The notes under the pieces were generated by a model. The model had not been told where the DNA came from and did not search any database. It worked only from the letters and a program-made list of their open reading frames with translations. From Syngnathus acus (taxonomy: Eukaryota; Chordata; Actinopteri; Syngnathiformes; Syngnathidae): 64,000 bases of DNA. Every line of letters starts with the position of its first letter. The stretch's first letter is position 1. The stretch lies in contig NC_051099.1 in assembly GCF_901709675.1 (NCBI RefSeq), positions 4,402,001 to 4,466,000 on the forward strand. Direction: 5' to 3'. Made by a program: the position numbers and the translations under genes. Shown one piece after another: positions 13,654-24,858 of the stretch.

Positions 13654-14579
13654 AATAATAGTTTTTACCCACCAACAAGCGTGGGGCGAAGGCATATCAC
13701 CATGGTAACGACGACGCCAAATAAAGCAAAGTGATGCGTTAAAAGACGTCGGAATTTTCACACTTTTGCTATCGCAGTTGCATTTGTGGAGATAAAGTTC
13801 AGTGTACTATTGTGAACACAGTACATGACGTGTATTTACAAACGTTTTTTTTTGTGATCACCTTTGTGATTAAAAGTGGCCAGTTTGCAACACATCCCAA
13901 ATGTCAATTGGCAAGATTAACAAGGGCGGGGGGGAAAAATGAAATATTTCACAACTCAACAAATATGACCACCAAGAACCGGATGACGCTGCCAGCAAAG
14001 ATTTGTAGAGGACTTCATATTTGACATCTGAGCTCACAGCAAAATGATACGCGCTAATGCATCACCGTACAAACTCATCACTTCCCATTCAAGCCACACA
14101 TCCACTTTGCTCGCAGTCCTAAAGCTTCTGGCACTGGCAGGGCCAGCAGGCTAATGCTCTGGAAGCTGGTCCTCATACAAACACGTGCACAGGGATCCAG
14201 ACGTGGGCATTTCCTGGGTCCTGCACATAAGCAGCATCAGCACTATTTGCAGCCAATGTCACCTCATGACCAGCCAGATGGGACAGGCAGAGAGACGGAG
14301 AGGGGAAAAATAGAGGGAGGGGAGAGACGGCGGCCAGCCACCGTTGGGGAGATGAAACAATGAGGGCAATGGTGGGACAAACAGTTGACATCATTGTTCC
14401 AGAGAGATCAGCCTGTTGGCAGGGTCACTGTGCAAGTGGGTTGTTATGGCGGGGTGTGTGGGGGTGTGTGCACACATTTGCTCTAAAGCGCTATAAATGC
14501 GCTGCAGGAAAGCACAGCCATCACCCATCTGAGACCGAGTGACACTCCATCGCTGTTTCATCTCATCTGGATACTCATC
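13654..14579. other. Divergent intergenic region cfap54 / cryab
   Basis: The two genes are transcribed away from each other, so both promoters must fit in 0.93 kb. The cryab side has a TATA box (separate entry). No further exon, repeat or RNA gene was recognised. Confidence 0.6.
14491..14500 (+). promoter_or_regulatory. cryab: TATA box of cryab
   Basis: The sequence ctataaatgc lies about 80 bp upstream of the cryab ATG. That distance fits a transcription start near 14520 and a 5' UTR of about 60 bases. Strong TATA boxes are usual for crystallin and small heat-shock genes. I did not find a convincing array of inverted nGAAn heat-shock units by eye. Confidence 0.65.
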
Positions 14580-15214
14580 ATGGATATCCCCATTCAGTAC
14601 CCATGGTACCGCCGGGCCTACCCGTATCGACGCGGCGACCTGTCCTTCGTCGATTCTCTCACCGACTGGCCTCTCATCTGGCCTTTCCCATGGTCCTTTG
14701 CTTGGATGCGCCCAAGTTTCATGCGCTGGTTAAACTGGCCTGAACATGGTCACAGTGAGGTAAAGCACGCAATGGGTCTTCTCAGCTTCTCAGTGATGTT
14801 CCTAACAAGTGTGCTTGTCTCACTCATAGATGCATGTGGAAAAGGATCGCTATGTGATTTATCTGGACGTGAAACATTTCTCACCGGATGAGCTGAGCGT
14901 CAACGTCGGCGACGAGCACATCACAATACACGCCAAGCATGAAGATCGACAGGTTGGTGACATTCTCACGACTGCACATAGAGCTACTGAAGTCCACGTG
15001 GGTGACTCTTCTTACTCTCTAGGACGACCACGGCTACGTGTCTAGGGAGTTTCTACGGAAGTACAGGCTTCCTACCGGAGTGTTGTGCGCTGATATCTCC
15101 TCCAGCTTGTCCTTCGATGGCGTGCTGACAATCACCGCGCCCAGATCTTCACCTGGCCCCGAGCGTAACATCCCAATATCCTGTGAGGATGGAACAGCCA
15201 AGCAGAAAATGTAG
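14580..15214 (+). CDS. cryab: Alpha-B crystallin (small heat-shock protein)
   Basis: Three exons (14580-14759, 14830-14952, 15023-15214) join in frame to 164 residues. The start [13 protein letters not shown] matches the alpha-B signature MDIAIHHPWIRRP. The alpha-crystallin domain starts at exon 2 with [20 protein letters not shown] and continues through [10 protein letters not shown] to [11 protein letters not shown]. The C-terminal tail has the IXI assembly motif (NIPI) and ends KQKM. Family role: ATP-independent chaperone forming large oligomers in lens and muscle. Arg113 corresponds to human Arg120. Odd points: residues 21-60 are nearly unalignable to mammalian alpha-B and contain six Trp, and the histidine after REF is Leu. 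The three-exon structure is that of alpha-crystallins. Neighbours dixdc1, fdxacb1 and alg9 are its human 11q23 neighbours. Confidence 0.92.
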
Positions 15215-16289
15215 AGCGGAATCGAGGGGGGTGGGGGATGACAGTTTCGCTACTAATTCTCACTACTAAATTCTGCATGTGTTTGTATTGAACCTGTTTT
15301 GTGGGTGCACGTAAAGGTGGGTCAGCCATGTCTAGATTCCTGCAAAGAGCCTTCTAATAAACCAGTATCTAACTTACTACTATTGTCGAATGCCTGCAAG
15401 ACAATTGAGCTTTAAACCACTGATTGACATTTAAAGACAGGAGTCATGTTCGAAATCAAATAACCTGTGCCACCTTAAATGTAAAAGTGTTCTTATTTTG
15501 AATTTCAAAAGGTAACTTACAAAGCTTCCATGCCAAAGATGATTCCAGCGGGGCTGTTTGTTTGTTTTGAACTCGGGACCGGGTCTGTTCTGCTGAGAGG
15601 GAGGGGGGAAAAAGGGGTGAAGGAATGTTAGTTGAAGGAGGAAATACTGTTAAAAGTTTCCACAGGGAAGCAGGGCCTTTAGGGATAACTTGTATTTATG
15701 TATGTGTATGAGTGTGTGATGCTTCCTAAACGAGTGAAAATGTTCTCAATGATGATCCACGATCATTCTTTGCAAATGCTAAATATCCCTTGGTGTATTA
15801 ACATGACACATAGAATAAATGTTGGGGAAAAAAAATAACATGAATGTGTCTGAGTTTACATTGTTTGATGGTGTACAGTAGACTCAATCCATAAAAGTCA
15901 GTGATGCAAAAGTACAGACACAAAATACAGTAGATTTGACAAAGTGATGTTTATTATTATTGGTGTAGACATCAAAACCTAACCCACAATACGAAATGAG
16001 AATTTTTTTTTAGATGTTGCATAACATGCCATAAAGTGCTATATAAGAAAGGCAATCATTGTCTACTGTTTGCCAAATACTGAGCCCGTATTTGACGCTA
16101 TTTTGCTTTTTTACCAGTTGCAATGCATTAGCGTATATTCAAAATTTATTTTCAATATATATCCTACATTTAATGAGGCAGTGTCTCCACAACAATGCGA
16201 ATTACCCCAATTCTGCAGGTGTACCGAATGATGGCTGCTGTATAATCTTGTCATATAAACAAACGTATTCACCTCTGATGGATTCCATT
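15215..16289. other. Convergent 3' region cryab / mia
   Basis: This holds the 3' UTR of cryab on the plus strand, with AATAAA at 15356-15361, and the presumed 3' UTR of mia on the minus strand. No additional coding exon was recognised. The stretch from about 15840 onward is AT-rich. Confidence 0.6.
15356..15361 (+). terminator. cryab: Polyadenylation signal of cryab
   Basis: A canonical AATAAA lies 142 bases after the cryab stop codon. Confidence 0.7.
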
Positions 16290-16939
16290 TCAGTTACAGT
16301 AAAAGTCCCATTTCTGAAAACAAAATGAAAGTGCAAAAATGAGAAGCGTCATGGATTGTTAGTTGGAGTACTGTGTGTACTGTGTGCATTGTGTGTTCAC
16401 CCACAGTCGTCTTGACTTCTGTGTTGGCTGGCTCAAGAGCTTGAACCTCCTCCACCACAGTGCTGGGAAAGTGACCAATACGAGCCTCCTGTCCTCCATA
16501 ATAGGAATCCTGAACCTGGCAGTGTTATAGATGACATTTGTTGTAAATCTAAACAACCAGAGGGAGGGGGGGGGATTGGTTCTCTTCCACTTTTTTAGTT
16601 TTACTCACACTGCCTGCCCAGAAGAGGTTGCCAGTGTCCTGTAGCATAGCGTAGACGTAAACAAGCTGCCCCTGTCTGATGGAGATGAACCTGCAGTCCG
16701 CGGGGTTATAGTCCTGAATGGCACGAGCTATCAGGATAGCATCTGTGCAGAAATAGGGGGAGGAAATAAGATCAGACTCAACAACTCTTAACAGCCTTAT
16801 TATAAAGTCACGGGTACTTACAGCTACATTCCGAGTCAGCGCAGCGTTTTCGAGCTGAAAGTTTCGGCATCTGTCTTCCTGCATCAGAGTTTGGCAACAA
16901 AAACCAAAGTGAGAGGAAGAGAAAGATTTTGCAAAGCAT
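16290..16939 (-). CDS. mia: MIA, secreted SH3-domain protein (melanoma inhibitory activity)
   Basis: Four exons (16822-16939, 16609-16742, 16405-16515, 16290-16313) join in frame to 128 residues, each with GT-AG borders. A hydrophobic signal peptide, MLCKIFLFLSLWFLLPNSDA, is followed by KLSARKRCADSEC. The secreted SH3-like core reads AIQDYNPADCRFISIRQGQL, then FWAGSV, YYGGQEARIGHFPSTVVEE, and the last mini-exon KWDFYCN. The four-exon structure and the ending KWDFYC match MIA (human ends KWDFYCQ). The cysteines of the two MIA disulfides are visible at CADSEC, DCRF and FYC. Otoraplin (OTOR) is the nearest alternative, but VEEVQALEPANTEVKT fits MIA better. MIA binds fibronectin and is made by cartilage in vertebrates. 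It is head-to-head with the dynein adaptor gene. Confidence 0.88.
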
Positions 16940-18336
16940 GACTGTACCCACTTCTGATCTTCAACTTTGGTAGGAGATGTTGTGATGGTGCCCTCTATTT
17001 GTACTTATTTGTGCTCGCTCCCCACCTCATCCCCCCTTGCTTACCACCTAACACAGGAGTCCTTTGAAAGCTTTCAAGTAGCTAGGTAAACAGGACGGAG
17101 GGATGAGGAGGAGGGGTGTTGTGGATAGAGGCGTGCAAATTGGACAAACTCATACTTGTTTTCTGACCTCCACCTCCCTCCCGCCCTTTTTTTCCATGCC
17201 AACTTTGCCCAGTGAATTCACACTAGAGTGTCCTCTGAGGCCATCGCTGGGTTCATTCCTTCCTTGCTCAGCCGCTAGATGTCAGAGCATCTTTTGCTGC
17301 TTCCCCCCCCCCCCCCCCCCTCGTACTTCCAGCCTCTCCCTTTCAGAGCAAAACTCAAAGAGGTGGAGCCTCTACCTGTATTTACATACAGTTTCCTGCA
17401 CTGCCAAGGGAACCAGCTGAGCCGCTCCTGAACAAACACTCACCGAACAGGAAGACTATTGCTCTTTGGCGTGACAAGCTTGTGGGGACGTTCAGGTAAG
17501 GCTGACTTTTTTTTTTTTTTCCCCCCTGATGTTGAATAACAACATGACTGACATTACATTTTAACATTAAATATGACACAATGGTAGCTACAAATCCTAG
17601 AGGATAAAAAGGTCAGGTATGTGTTCAGTTGATTTCAAAAGGTCTCATTAAGTCTCGTGACAATTCTTCCCATTTCAATCTCAGCTTTGAATGACCAGTT
17701 AAAAACAATGTTTATTATTTTGCCGGTTATATAATTCAGCATCCCGCAACCCTCAAGAGGATAAGCAGTTCAAAAAATGGATGATTTAGTATATACATAG
17801 TTTTGTATAGAAGGGTCCTATTCAATGTTTTGCTTGCGTGACATTACTACACGTGAGAGGCAAAATATTAGAAACCCCTCATGGATACGGTACCTAAAAT
17901 TGTGACTAGAATTTATCTTACGTTGTCAGAAACTATACTATACTTTTAGTGACGTGTTGGGAAGAAACACTGAAGGCCCTTAAACATGGAATTCAGGGAG
18001 TGGATCCAAACAATGAATATAGTAGATGTGGTATTTCGGTCAGAACTTAACAAAAGAGACTCCCAGACAAAAGAGTATTTGAGATTAGATTACTAGAAAA
18101 CAGCCACAGGGAACCCTCATAAATATCGTCTGACCTGTATTTACTGTTGGTTTTACTATCTTGTCCTGCACAGGACCGGAAAGGTAAATAATATCAGGAT
18201 CATCTGGAGCACGGTGAAGACCTACATTAATTACCTAGATTAATTGGATTACAAACAACAATTTCCAGAGGGTTCGTCAACATACCGGTCAGATTTATGA
18301 TGATGTTCTCCAAGTGACCCCTGGAACGCCGAGATC
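16940..18336. other. Divergent region mia / bicdl2-like, with poly-C tract
   Basis: This is a 1.4-kb spacer between two divergent genes. A pure poly-C run of 18 bases sits at 17303-17320 and a T-run followed by C-run at about 17508-17525. The first, non-coding exon of the adaptor gene may lie around 17400-17490 (a GT donor follows acgttcag near 17494), but this is only a guess. No conserved coding exon was found. Confidence 0.5.
17303..17320. repeat. Poly-C tract (18 bp)
   Basis: An uninterrupted C run in the mia/bicdl2-like spacer. Its length is likely variable and error-prone. Confidence 0.85.
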
Positions 18337-21300
18337 ATGTTCAGCCCCAGGAAGAGTAGTCTTCCTCCCCCTAGCCTGGAGGACTCCTTTTTCCCGCTCT
18401 CCTCTTCTTCTTCCATCTCACTTTCCTTCGCCCTGCCCACATCCACGCCGGATCACAGGAGCATCGATAGCGGGGGCAACATAGAGACGGACCTTATTTT
18501 GGCAGCTGAGCTGGGACAGGCTCTGTTGGAGAAGAATGAGGAACTGGCTGCTGCTCTGGAGGAGAAGCAGAGGGAGGTGGAGGTAAGTGTATTTGACTTG
18601 AACCCACCGAAAACAATCACAACTAAGAATTATGTAAAGGCCACTTTACAGTGAGAAAAACATGACAAGGAACTATGACAGTTTCCATCCGCCCTCTTAA
18701 TGACATGCCACTGATTGTGACATAATAACAAGCTGTCTTAGAAGGGTGTACCACAGAGTTCATAAATATGTACATATGCAAATAATAATACTTTTTTTTT
18801 TCCATGATAAATTTCTTACAAAATATCAAACATCATGAAGTATAAATGCAAACTCAAAGTGAGCTCTGGACTTTGACTACAATTTTGAGGAATGAAATTC
18901 GAAACTGAATTTGACTTTTTATACCCAAATTTGTGTCAGCTCATTTGGTAGAAATCATTTAACCACCTACATTTCTTTTAAATCAAGAAATAATGCACTT
19001 TTTTTTTTTAAATTATTAACTTTTGCAGATGTTGAATTTGAAAATTCATACCTAACATTAACAATTGTTTTTTTTTACTCTACCAATTAACCAATTACTT
19101 GAGATAAATGATTTGAAAAATAAAATTTTGTGAGGTAATAATATCAATTTGTAGAACTGTATTTTTTTTCAACTAGTATATTTATTTCATATTTAAATAC
19201 TGTGTTGTCAAAACAATTTGTAAAAAATGGAGTTCCCACTTCCTGTTGTGTTTAAATGTCTCAGACAATACAACAGGAGAAGCATGTCCTGCAAAGGAAG
19301 CTGGAGATGAACGAACTAACGTCGGGACAGAAAGAGGCCGAGCTGAACGGAGATTTGGCCACCTTACGCTCTGAGCTGGACCGCCATCACATTCAGGGGC
19401 GGGACCGGCGTAGGGATGAAAGCGAGCAACTAACGCAGTTATCGAACCATAACCAGCGCCTGGTGGAGCAGCTATCAGAGGTGCGTTTTACATCATCACT
19501 CATCGAGCAGGTTTCGATTCTCAAAACACGATGAGTGTTTCGATGATGCAGTTATGTGCTAAACTTAGCACCAAGAAGTCACAATGCAGCCAAACAGGTT
19601 CGGGGAGTAATTCTTTGAACCGACTTTTTCCCTCTGCCACCTTTTCTAGGCTGTCACGCTGGAACATTCCTTGAGGACTGAGATTCGTAGCCTGAGAGAG
19701 GAGATGGACGAGTCCTCCTTTAGCCGGAATATTAGCTCCACACAATTAGAAAACACGCTTGCAGAGGTATAAATATCACCCTGACACACTTTCATAGTTA
19801 CACATAGGCCTCTTTTGTCGGTATGTTGACAAAAGTGAAAATAGAAGAGGTTGCTCGTAAATTCCGCAGTTCACACCGAAAGTGTTTGATGGGGTTGAGG
19901 CTTGGTTGCACCACATTCATCCAAACATTTCATTATGGACGCTTTTTACGTCAGGCTGGAACAATAAATTGCTTTAGCTAAACTGTTCCCACACAGTTGG
20001 CAACACAATTGTCCACAAGATTCAGGAGGAAATAAAAAATAAACAGCAGCTTAACTAAAGAGGTGTGTCGCAATACTGTCCTGCATTTAGGGTGCAGAAA
20101 TGAAATGAATTTAATAAAGGTTTGAACTCCTATTCAAATACAGTCTTTTAAACTGAAAATTACCTGCGGCGCCCATCCTTTGTCTACAACAGAGCCGAGT
20201 TTTGAAAGGGCGCCTGAGTCACATGGAAGCTCAGTTGAAGGCCTCCCAGGAAGACAGCGACAGGCTACGCTCCGAGCGCAACGACCTTAGGGTCAGGGTG
20301 ACGGAGCTTCAGGTGCAGCTGAGAGAAAAAGAAGCAGAGGTAAACGGCCGCCTTCTAACCGGGTGGTCTTTACGACGACACTAACAGGAAGCAATCAACT
20401 TCTCACGAACAAGCAACTAACACGGTGATTGCAGTGTTAGACCCTTGAGTGTATCTGTGTGTGTTTGTGTAGCTAGAGCAGGAGCAAGGGGTGGTGTTTG
20501 AGTTGCGTACCATGAATCGCTCTCTGCAACAAAATGCCCTGAGCCTGGGAGAAGAGAGCATCCTGGACATTACACACACACGACCTTTGTCACTGCTTAG
20601 TGAAATTCAGCAATCCCAGGTACATAACAGAGCACACACACACACACAGAGATACCACTGCTACTTTTTGGGCGTACTAACCACTAATGACTTGCTTTTA
20701 GAAAACCTTAATCAATGAGTACCTCAACTTCCAATAATTTGGCTCATGTATAAAACATGTCTGTCTGATATGTCCGTCCCCACCGACCTCACTCTGCAGG
20801 CCAAAGACGCCCTCCTAGCCCACTCGGTGGCACTGCAAGCGAGAGACGATGAGATAGCAGCACTAAAAGAGGAGGTCTGTAGCAACCTGCCGTACACACG
20901 TACGACAAAACACAAAAAACAGAGATATTAATTCAATAGAATGTAAAGAATTAAACAATTAATACTGCATTCCAACGCTGCTGTGGCCAAATTGGCCACC
21001 AGGAGGCAGTATAATACTACAGTCATGCAAGCACAAAGGAAAAATAGTAAGATGCACTAACAGTGATTTTTCATCTATCTATAAGTGTTGCTCCACTGGT
21101 TGTGTTCAAATATCCTTCTATGGCGTTTTTAAACACCAGAGATTTTCTGTTTGCCATTGATAGTGTAGTGGTTCACATAGAAGATCATTTCCCACTCATT
21201 GAACACAACACAAGATGTAACTTTAATCATACTAGAAGCTATCTTACAGACATCCTACACTACCCCACCATATAAAAGTGCTATGCAGTATGTAAATCTA

Positions 21301-22027
21301 CAGTTGTGCTACAGCCAAAATGGTTCTTTGTCAGATTCACATAAGCAAATGATCACCAAGATTAGATAAAGGCCATTTTCATGAGAAACCTTTTGCAGTA
21401 TTTTATGAGACTGATCACTATGTGTACAACTTCTCAGTTGCAATCCCAACAAGAAGAACTGGAATTACTGAGGGAGGAAATCAAACCATTTCGAGGCAGT
21501 CCTGATGCGCCGAATTACAGGTAAAGCTACACACTACAAAAATAAAATAAAAAATAGCTGTAATGTGGTATGTTCATATATGCTAATTCACTCACCGCTG
21601 TCCAGTTCGTTAGAGAGCGAGTTGGCCATGGTGCGACAGGAGAAAGACTTACTGACCCATCAGCTTCTCAACACCATCAAGCACAAGGTGGCGCTGTCCC
21701 AAGAGCTGGATGCTTGGCAGGTAGGTCTGAAATAGACTCGGACATGCACTCACTCATTCTATTTGTATCAAAAACATTTCAAAAACTCTCAATCTCATTA
21801 GACTGCAAAGAAAATTAAATGTACCGTTATAAATATAATCCTCCCCGCAACTTTTCTTGCAGGAGGATATGCGGTTGGTAATAAATCAGCAGGTGCTGCA
21901 GAAGGAGGAGGACAGACTAAAAATGGTTGACCGAGAGAGCACAGGAGGACTCCAAAGAAGCAAGTCTTTGAAATTGAAAGGCGAAGTCGGAAAAGGATTC
22001 TTTGCGTCGCTTTTCAAAGACAAATAA
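18337..22027 (+). CDS. BICD-family-like dynein cargo adaptor (BICDL2-like)
   Basis: Nine exons (18337-18582, 19265-19480, 19650-19766, 20193-20339, 20473-20619, 20800-20874, 21438-21520, 21606-21720, 21863-22027) join in frame to 436 residues, nearly all coiled coil after residue 50. Residues 55-66 read LAAELGQALLEKNEE. The AAxxG core at 56-60 is the CC1 box through which BICD-type adaptors bind the dynein light intermediate chain. SLLSEIQQS (282-290) resembles the Spindly motif that contacts the dynactin pointed end. QKEAELNGDLATLRSELD and SNHNQRLVEQLSE align with BICDL1/BICDL2. The tail has SKSLKLKGEVGKGFFASLFKDK-type basic/aromatic sequence, not recognised. CDR2 and TRAK/HAP1 share the CC1 box but not the rest. 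I am confident of the adaptor class, less of the exact orthologue. Confidence 0.78.
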
Positions 22028-22766
22028 CACGCATGGAGACAGAAAACAGCATCAAACTCACAATTTTGTTACATAACAAGCAAGTGTATATGTAAATTTA
22101 TATATATATGTATTTATAGATGTACAGTAAAGTAATACTTTCCATTTTTATTGCTTTTCTCTTGTATTTTAGATGTAGTTTGCTTTGCTTGAACGGATAG
22201 GAAGAGACAAACAATGATATCATAGAAATAACAGTTTAATAATAAATTAAGTTAAAAAAAAATGCACTCCCTTCCACATCCCCTCTTCTTAAATAACATA
22301 AATAACACAATGAATATATTAACGATGACTAGAACGTGCAATAGTGCATTTTGCATGATACAGAGAGTAGTATTGTGCATACCTTCCATCCAATTCATTA
22401 CTTGGTCCTCTTGGGCAGTACGTAATAGCACCTTTTGTACACTTTTACACTCCACTGAACACTTTTTTGGGGGTCGATCTGTCCAATCCAAACCGTCATT
22501 TTTGGTTGTATTAAAATCAAACTTGGTTACTACCGATCCAAAACCAGTTTATAATCTGCATGTTATAGATTTAAATTACAACGATTGTATTCTACTTTGC
22601 GGGGAAAATGGCAAACACTCCATTGAAAAATCTTAAAATAACATTATTTTCTTTTTTACAAGTTGTAACAAAATGTCCGTACTAGTAGAGCCCTCATAAC
22701 TCTTGTTGCGCCACTCAGAAAGCCACATTATTATCTGCTTAATGGGACGGCGCCCAAATAAATAAA

Positions 22767-22799
<33 letters not shown>

Positions 22800-22991
22800 C
22801 CCCCTTTATTTTCAGAGGTAGATTGCATTGAGATGATGCACTGATTTCAGGAATTCTTCGAGGCCCCATACTGTGGGATTTCCTGGAACTGACTCACCTT
22901 CAGGTTTTTTTTTTTTTTTAAGTATAGATTCATGGAGGCAGCATTCTGTTTTGTCAGTTGTCAATGTCAGCAATGATAAAAAAAAAGTAGA
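22028..22991. other. Convergent 3' region bicdl2-like / tomm40l
   Basis: This contains the 3' UTRs of both genes. A plus-strand AATAAA is at 22241-22246 and a minus-strand signal (TTTATT on the plus strand) is at 22805-22810. An (AAAT)n microsatellite occupies about 22756-22797. No other coding sequence is supported. Confidence 0.6.
22756..22797. repeat. (AAAT)n microsatellite
   Basis: About ten units of aaat, with one imperfect unit, in the tomm40l 3' region. Confidence 0.85.
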
Positions 22992-24858
22992 CTATTGTCC
23001 CACATTGACACCGAGACCTACTTGCAGCTTGTCCCCGCGGTGGTTTACAAAGGCACCCATGATCAGGGTGGCAGGGAGCGGGCTCAGGCGTTTCTCCAGC
23101 ACGCCTCCGATGATGCAGCGACTGTTAATCATACCTGCGAGCACGCGACACAAAAGGTACCTTCGATTTTGATCTTAAAATTAAAAACAACAAAAAGGTT
23201 CAATTCAAATGCAAACCTCGAAAGACCATGTTGGCTTCTGGTAGTTCCATCTGGTACCCAAATGAGGTTGTGGTCTCCTGAGTCCTTGTACTGGCTTCAA
23301 ATTCCACCCCAACTTGGATCTAGTGAGCCCACAACCACATGCATGCATTAGTATGACATTTATTACATTTTAAGTCATGTTAGATCCAGCACCTGCTTGT
23401 TAGCTCTATGATAGTAGCTAGCGTGGGCACCTCCTTTACCGGCATTTAATGTTGCCACCCAGTTTGGTCCTGGACAAAAAATAGGGTAAAAACAAAAAGT
23501 GCTGTTACCTCCACCAATAGATGACTCCAATTCCCGGCTACATTTACTTAAATCACAAGGAATTCCCACTTGAATACTGCCCAGCCAGTGTGAGGATTCC
23601 ACCCTCTTCTGCTCTGCCTCTGTGGTAGACCATCTCGCCTCCTAACACCAGACCAGCGGACACACTCTGCAGAAAGTGAGCCACTAGGATAACTGCTCGG
23701 AGAAAAAAAAGAAGAAGACATACACAGAAACAATGTCGATTTTTAACAACTGAGAAACAACGACAGCAGATGTGGTGTCACTGTTATATGTGCAACTATG
23801 ATGCATTGTTGTTGGATCCCATTATTGTCCAGGTTAAAGTAACTAAGTATCTGGTCTCACCTGATTCTCTAAGCACGTCTGGATTAGCCACCGTCACAGC
23901 AGCAGTGAAGTCACTCCCTCTGTATTCTGTTTCAAACTGCCACGTTACAAACTGGGACTGTTGGGTCTGAAGCACAATGAAAGTGTGGATCACTTAATGT
24001 TTCAAGGCAGAGCAGGAGAAACAGATTGTTTTATTTGTTGTTGTTTTTTTTTTACCTGGAATACCGATCTGGCTCGTACACGCTCAGTGAGATGCAACAA
24101 AGCATGAGCGTTCAGACTGCCTGAGGAATCCATCTCACCAATTAATGCGGGGGCATCCTGGAGGTAGACGAGGGATCAATATGCAACGTCTGTGAGCGTA
24201 CCACAATCGGGATTCATGCTTTACTTTGTCTTTGCTGTAGTCGTCAGATTGCAGATGCTCCACATGGAATCGATAGTACGACGGACTGACGGCACTGAGG
24301 TGGAGAGTATGACTGACCTGAACGCAAACACAAGCGTGACATGTATTCAAAAGTTACATTTGATCTCACAGTCACAATATAGGCTTAATATATGTGACGA
24401 GCATCACCTTGAAGAAGCTGCTCACAGTTTTATTGACAATCATCTTGATACCCTCAATCTGTTGAGGAAACACATCTGGGAGGAGGAGAAGAGGAAAATT
24501 GCTCATAAGGGACAAAATCATTCAATCACAAATGGGTCATTTGACTTTTATTAGTATTATTAGTACTTTTTTGCCACCATTGGTAACTTCAACTCATATC
24601 AAATGCCTGACACAGGTTAATAGATGTCAATCAGAGATTTTTGGAAGTTGAAATTGTATTTAAGGTGAACCTACCTTTGCAACTCCTGTGTAGGGAATGA
24701 AAGCTGCCTGGGTTAGGTAGTCGTCCATCTCTCTTCTCCCAACGTGGCGGGCTGTACCAGTGAGCAGGATGCGCGTCCCAGCGAAAAGGAGGGGGGTCCG
24801 TAGAAAAAGGCCAGTTCGGGTGGCCCGGACCGGAAGACAAAGCCAGAACACTGCCCAT
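22992..24858 (-). CDS. tomm40l: TOM40-like mitochondrial import channel (TOMM40L)
   Basis: Nine exons (24675-24858, 24408-24475, 24225-24317, 24056-24157, 23861-23966, 23570-23692, 23393-23469, 23217-23319, 22992-23134) sum to 999 bases, 332 residues plus stop. The protein is a VDAC/Tom40-type beta barrel of the outer mitochondrial membrane. Landmarks are [78 protein letters not shown] and [26 protein letters not shown]...[12 protein letters not shown] favours TOMM40L over TOMM40 (WLATV...AGMHATYYHKAS). The first 45 residues are Pro/His/Trp-rich and not conserved. Introns are 67-199 bp. The donor of the 23570-23692 exon is the least certain, with GTGGGA chosen because it keeps the frame. It is head-to-head with fdxacb1. 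Confidence 0.88.

Noticed and set aside
14580-15214. HSPB2 or alpha-A crystallin instead of alpha-B
   Set aside because: The MDIxIxxPW start and the PGPERxIPI tail are alpha-B signatures. HSPB2 lacks both, and alpha-A begins MDVTIQHPWF with a different tail.
16290-16939. Otoraplin as the identity of the SH3-domain gene
   Set aside because: The segment after the SH3 core and the ending KWDFYCN fit MIA better. Otoraplin has a different glycine-rich insertion and ends DFFCE.
18337-22027. Identification of the coiled-coil gene as DIXDC1, CDR2 or TRAK/HAP1
   Set aside because: Genuine DIXDC1 starts at the left edge of the window. CDR2 and TRAK share only the CC1 box; the later blocks (SNHNQRLVEQLSE, SLLSEIQQS) fit BICD-like adaptors.
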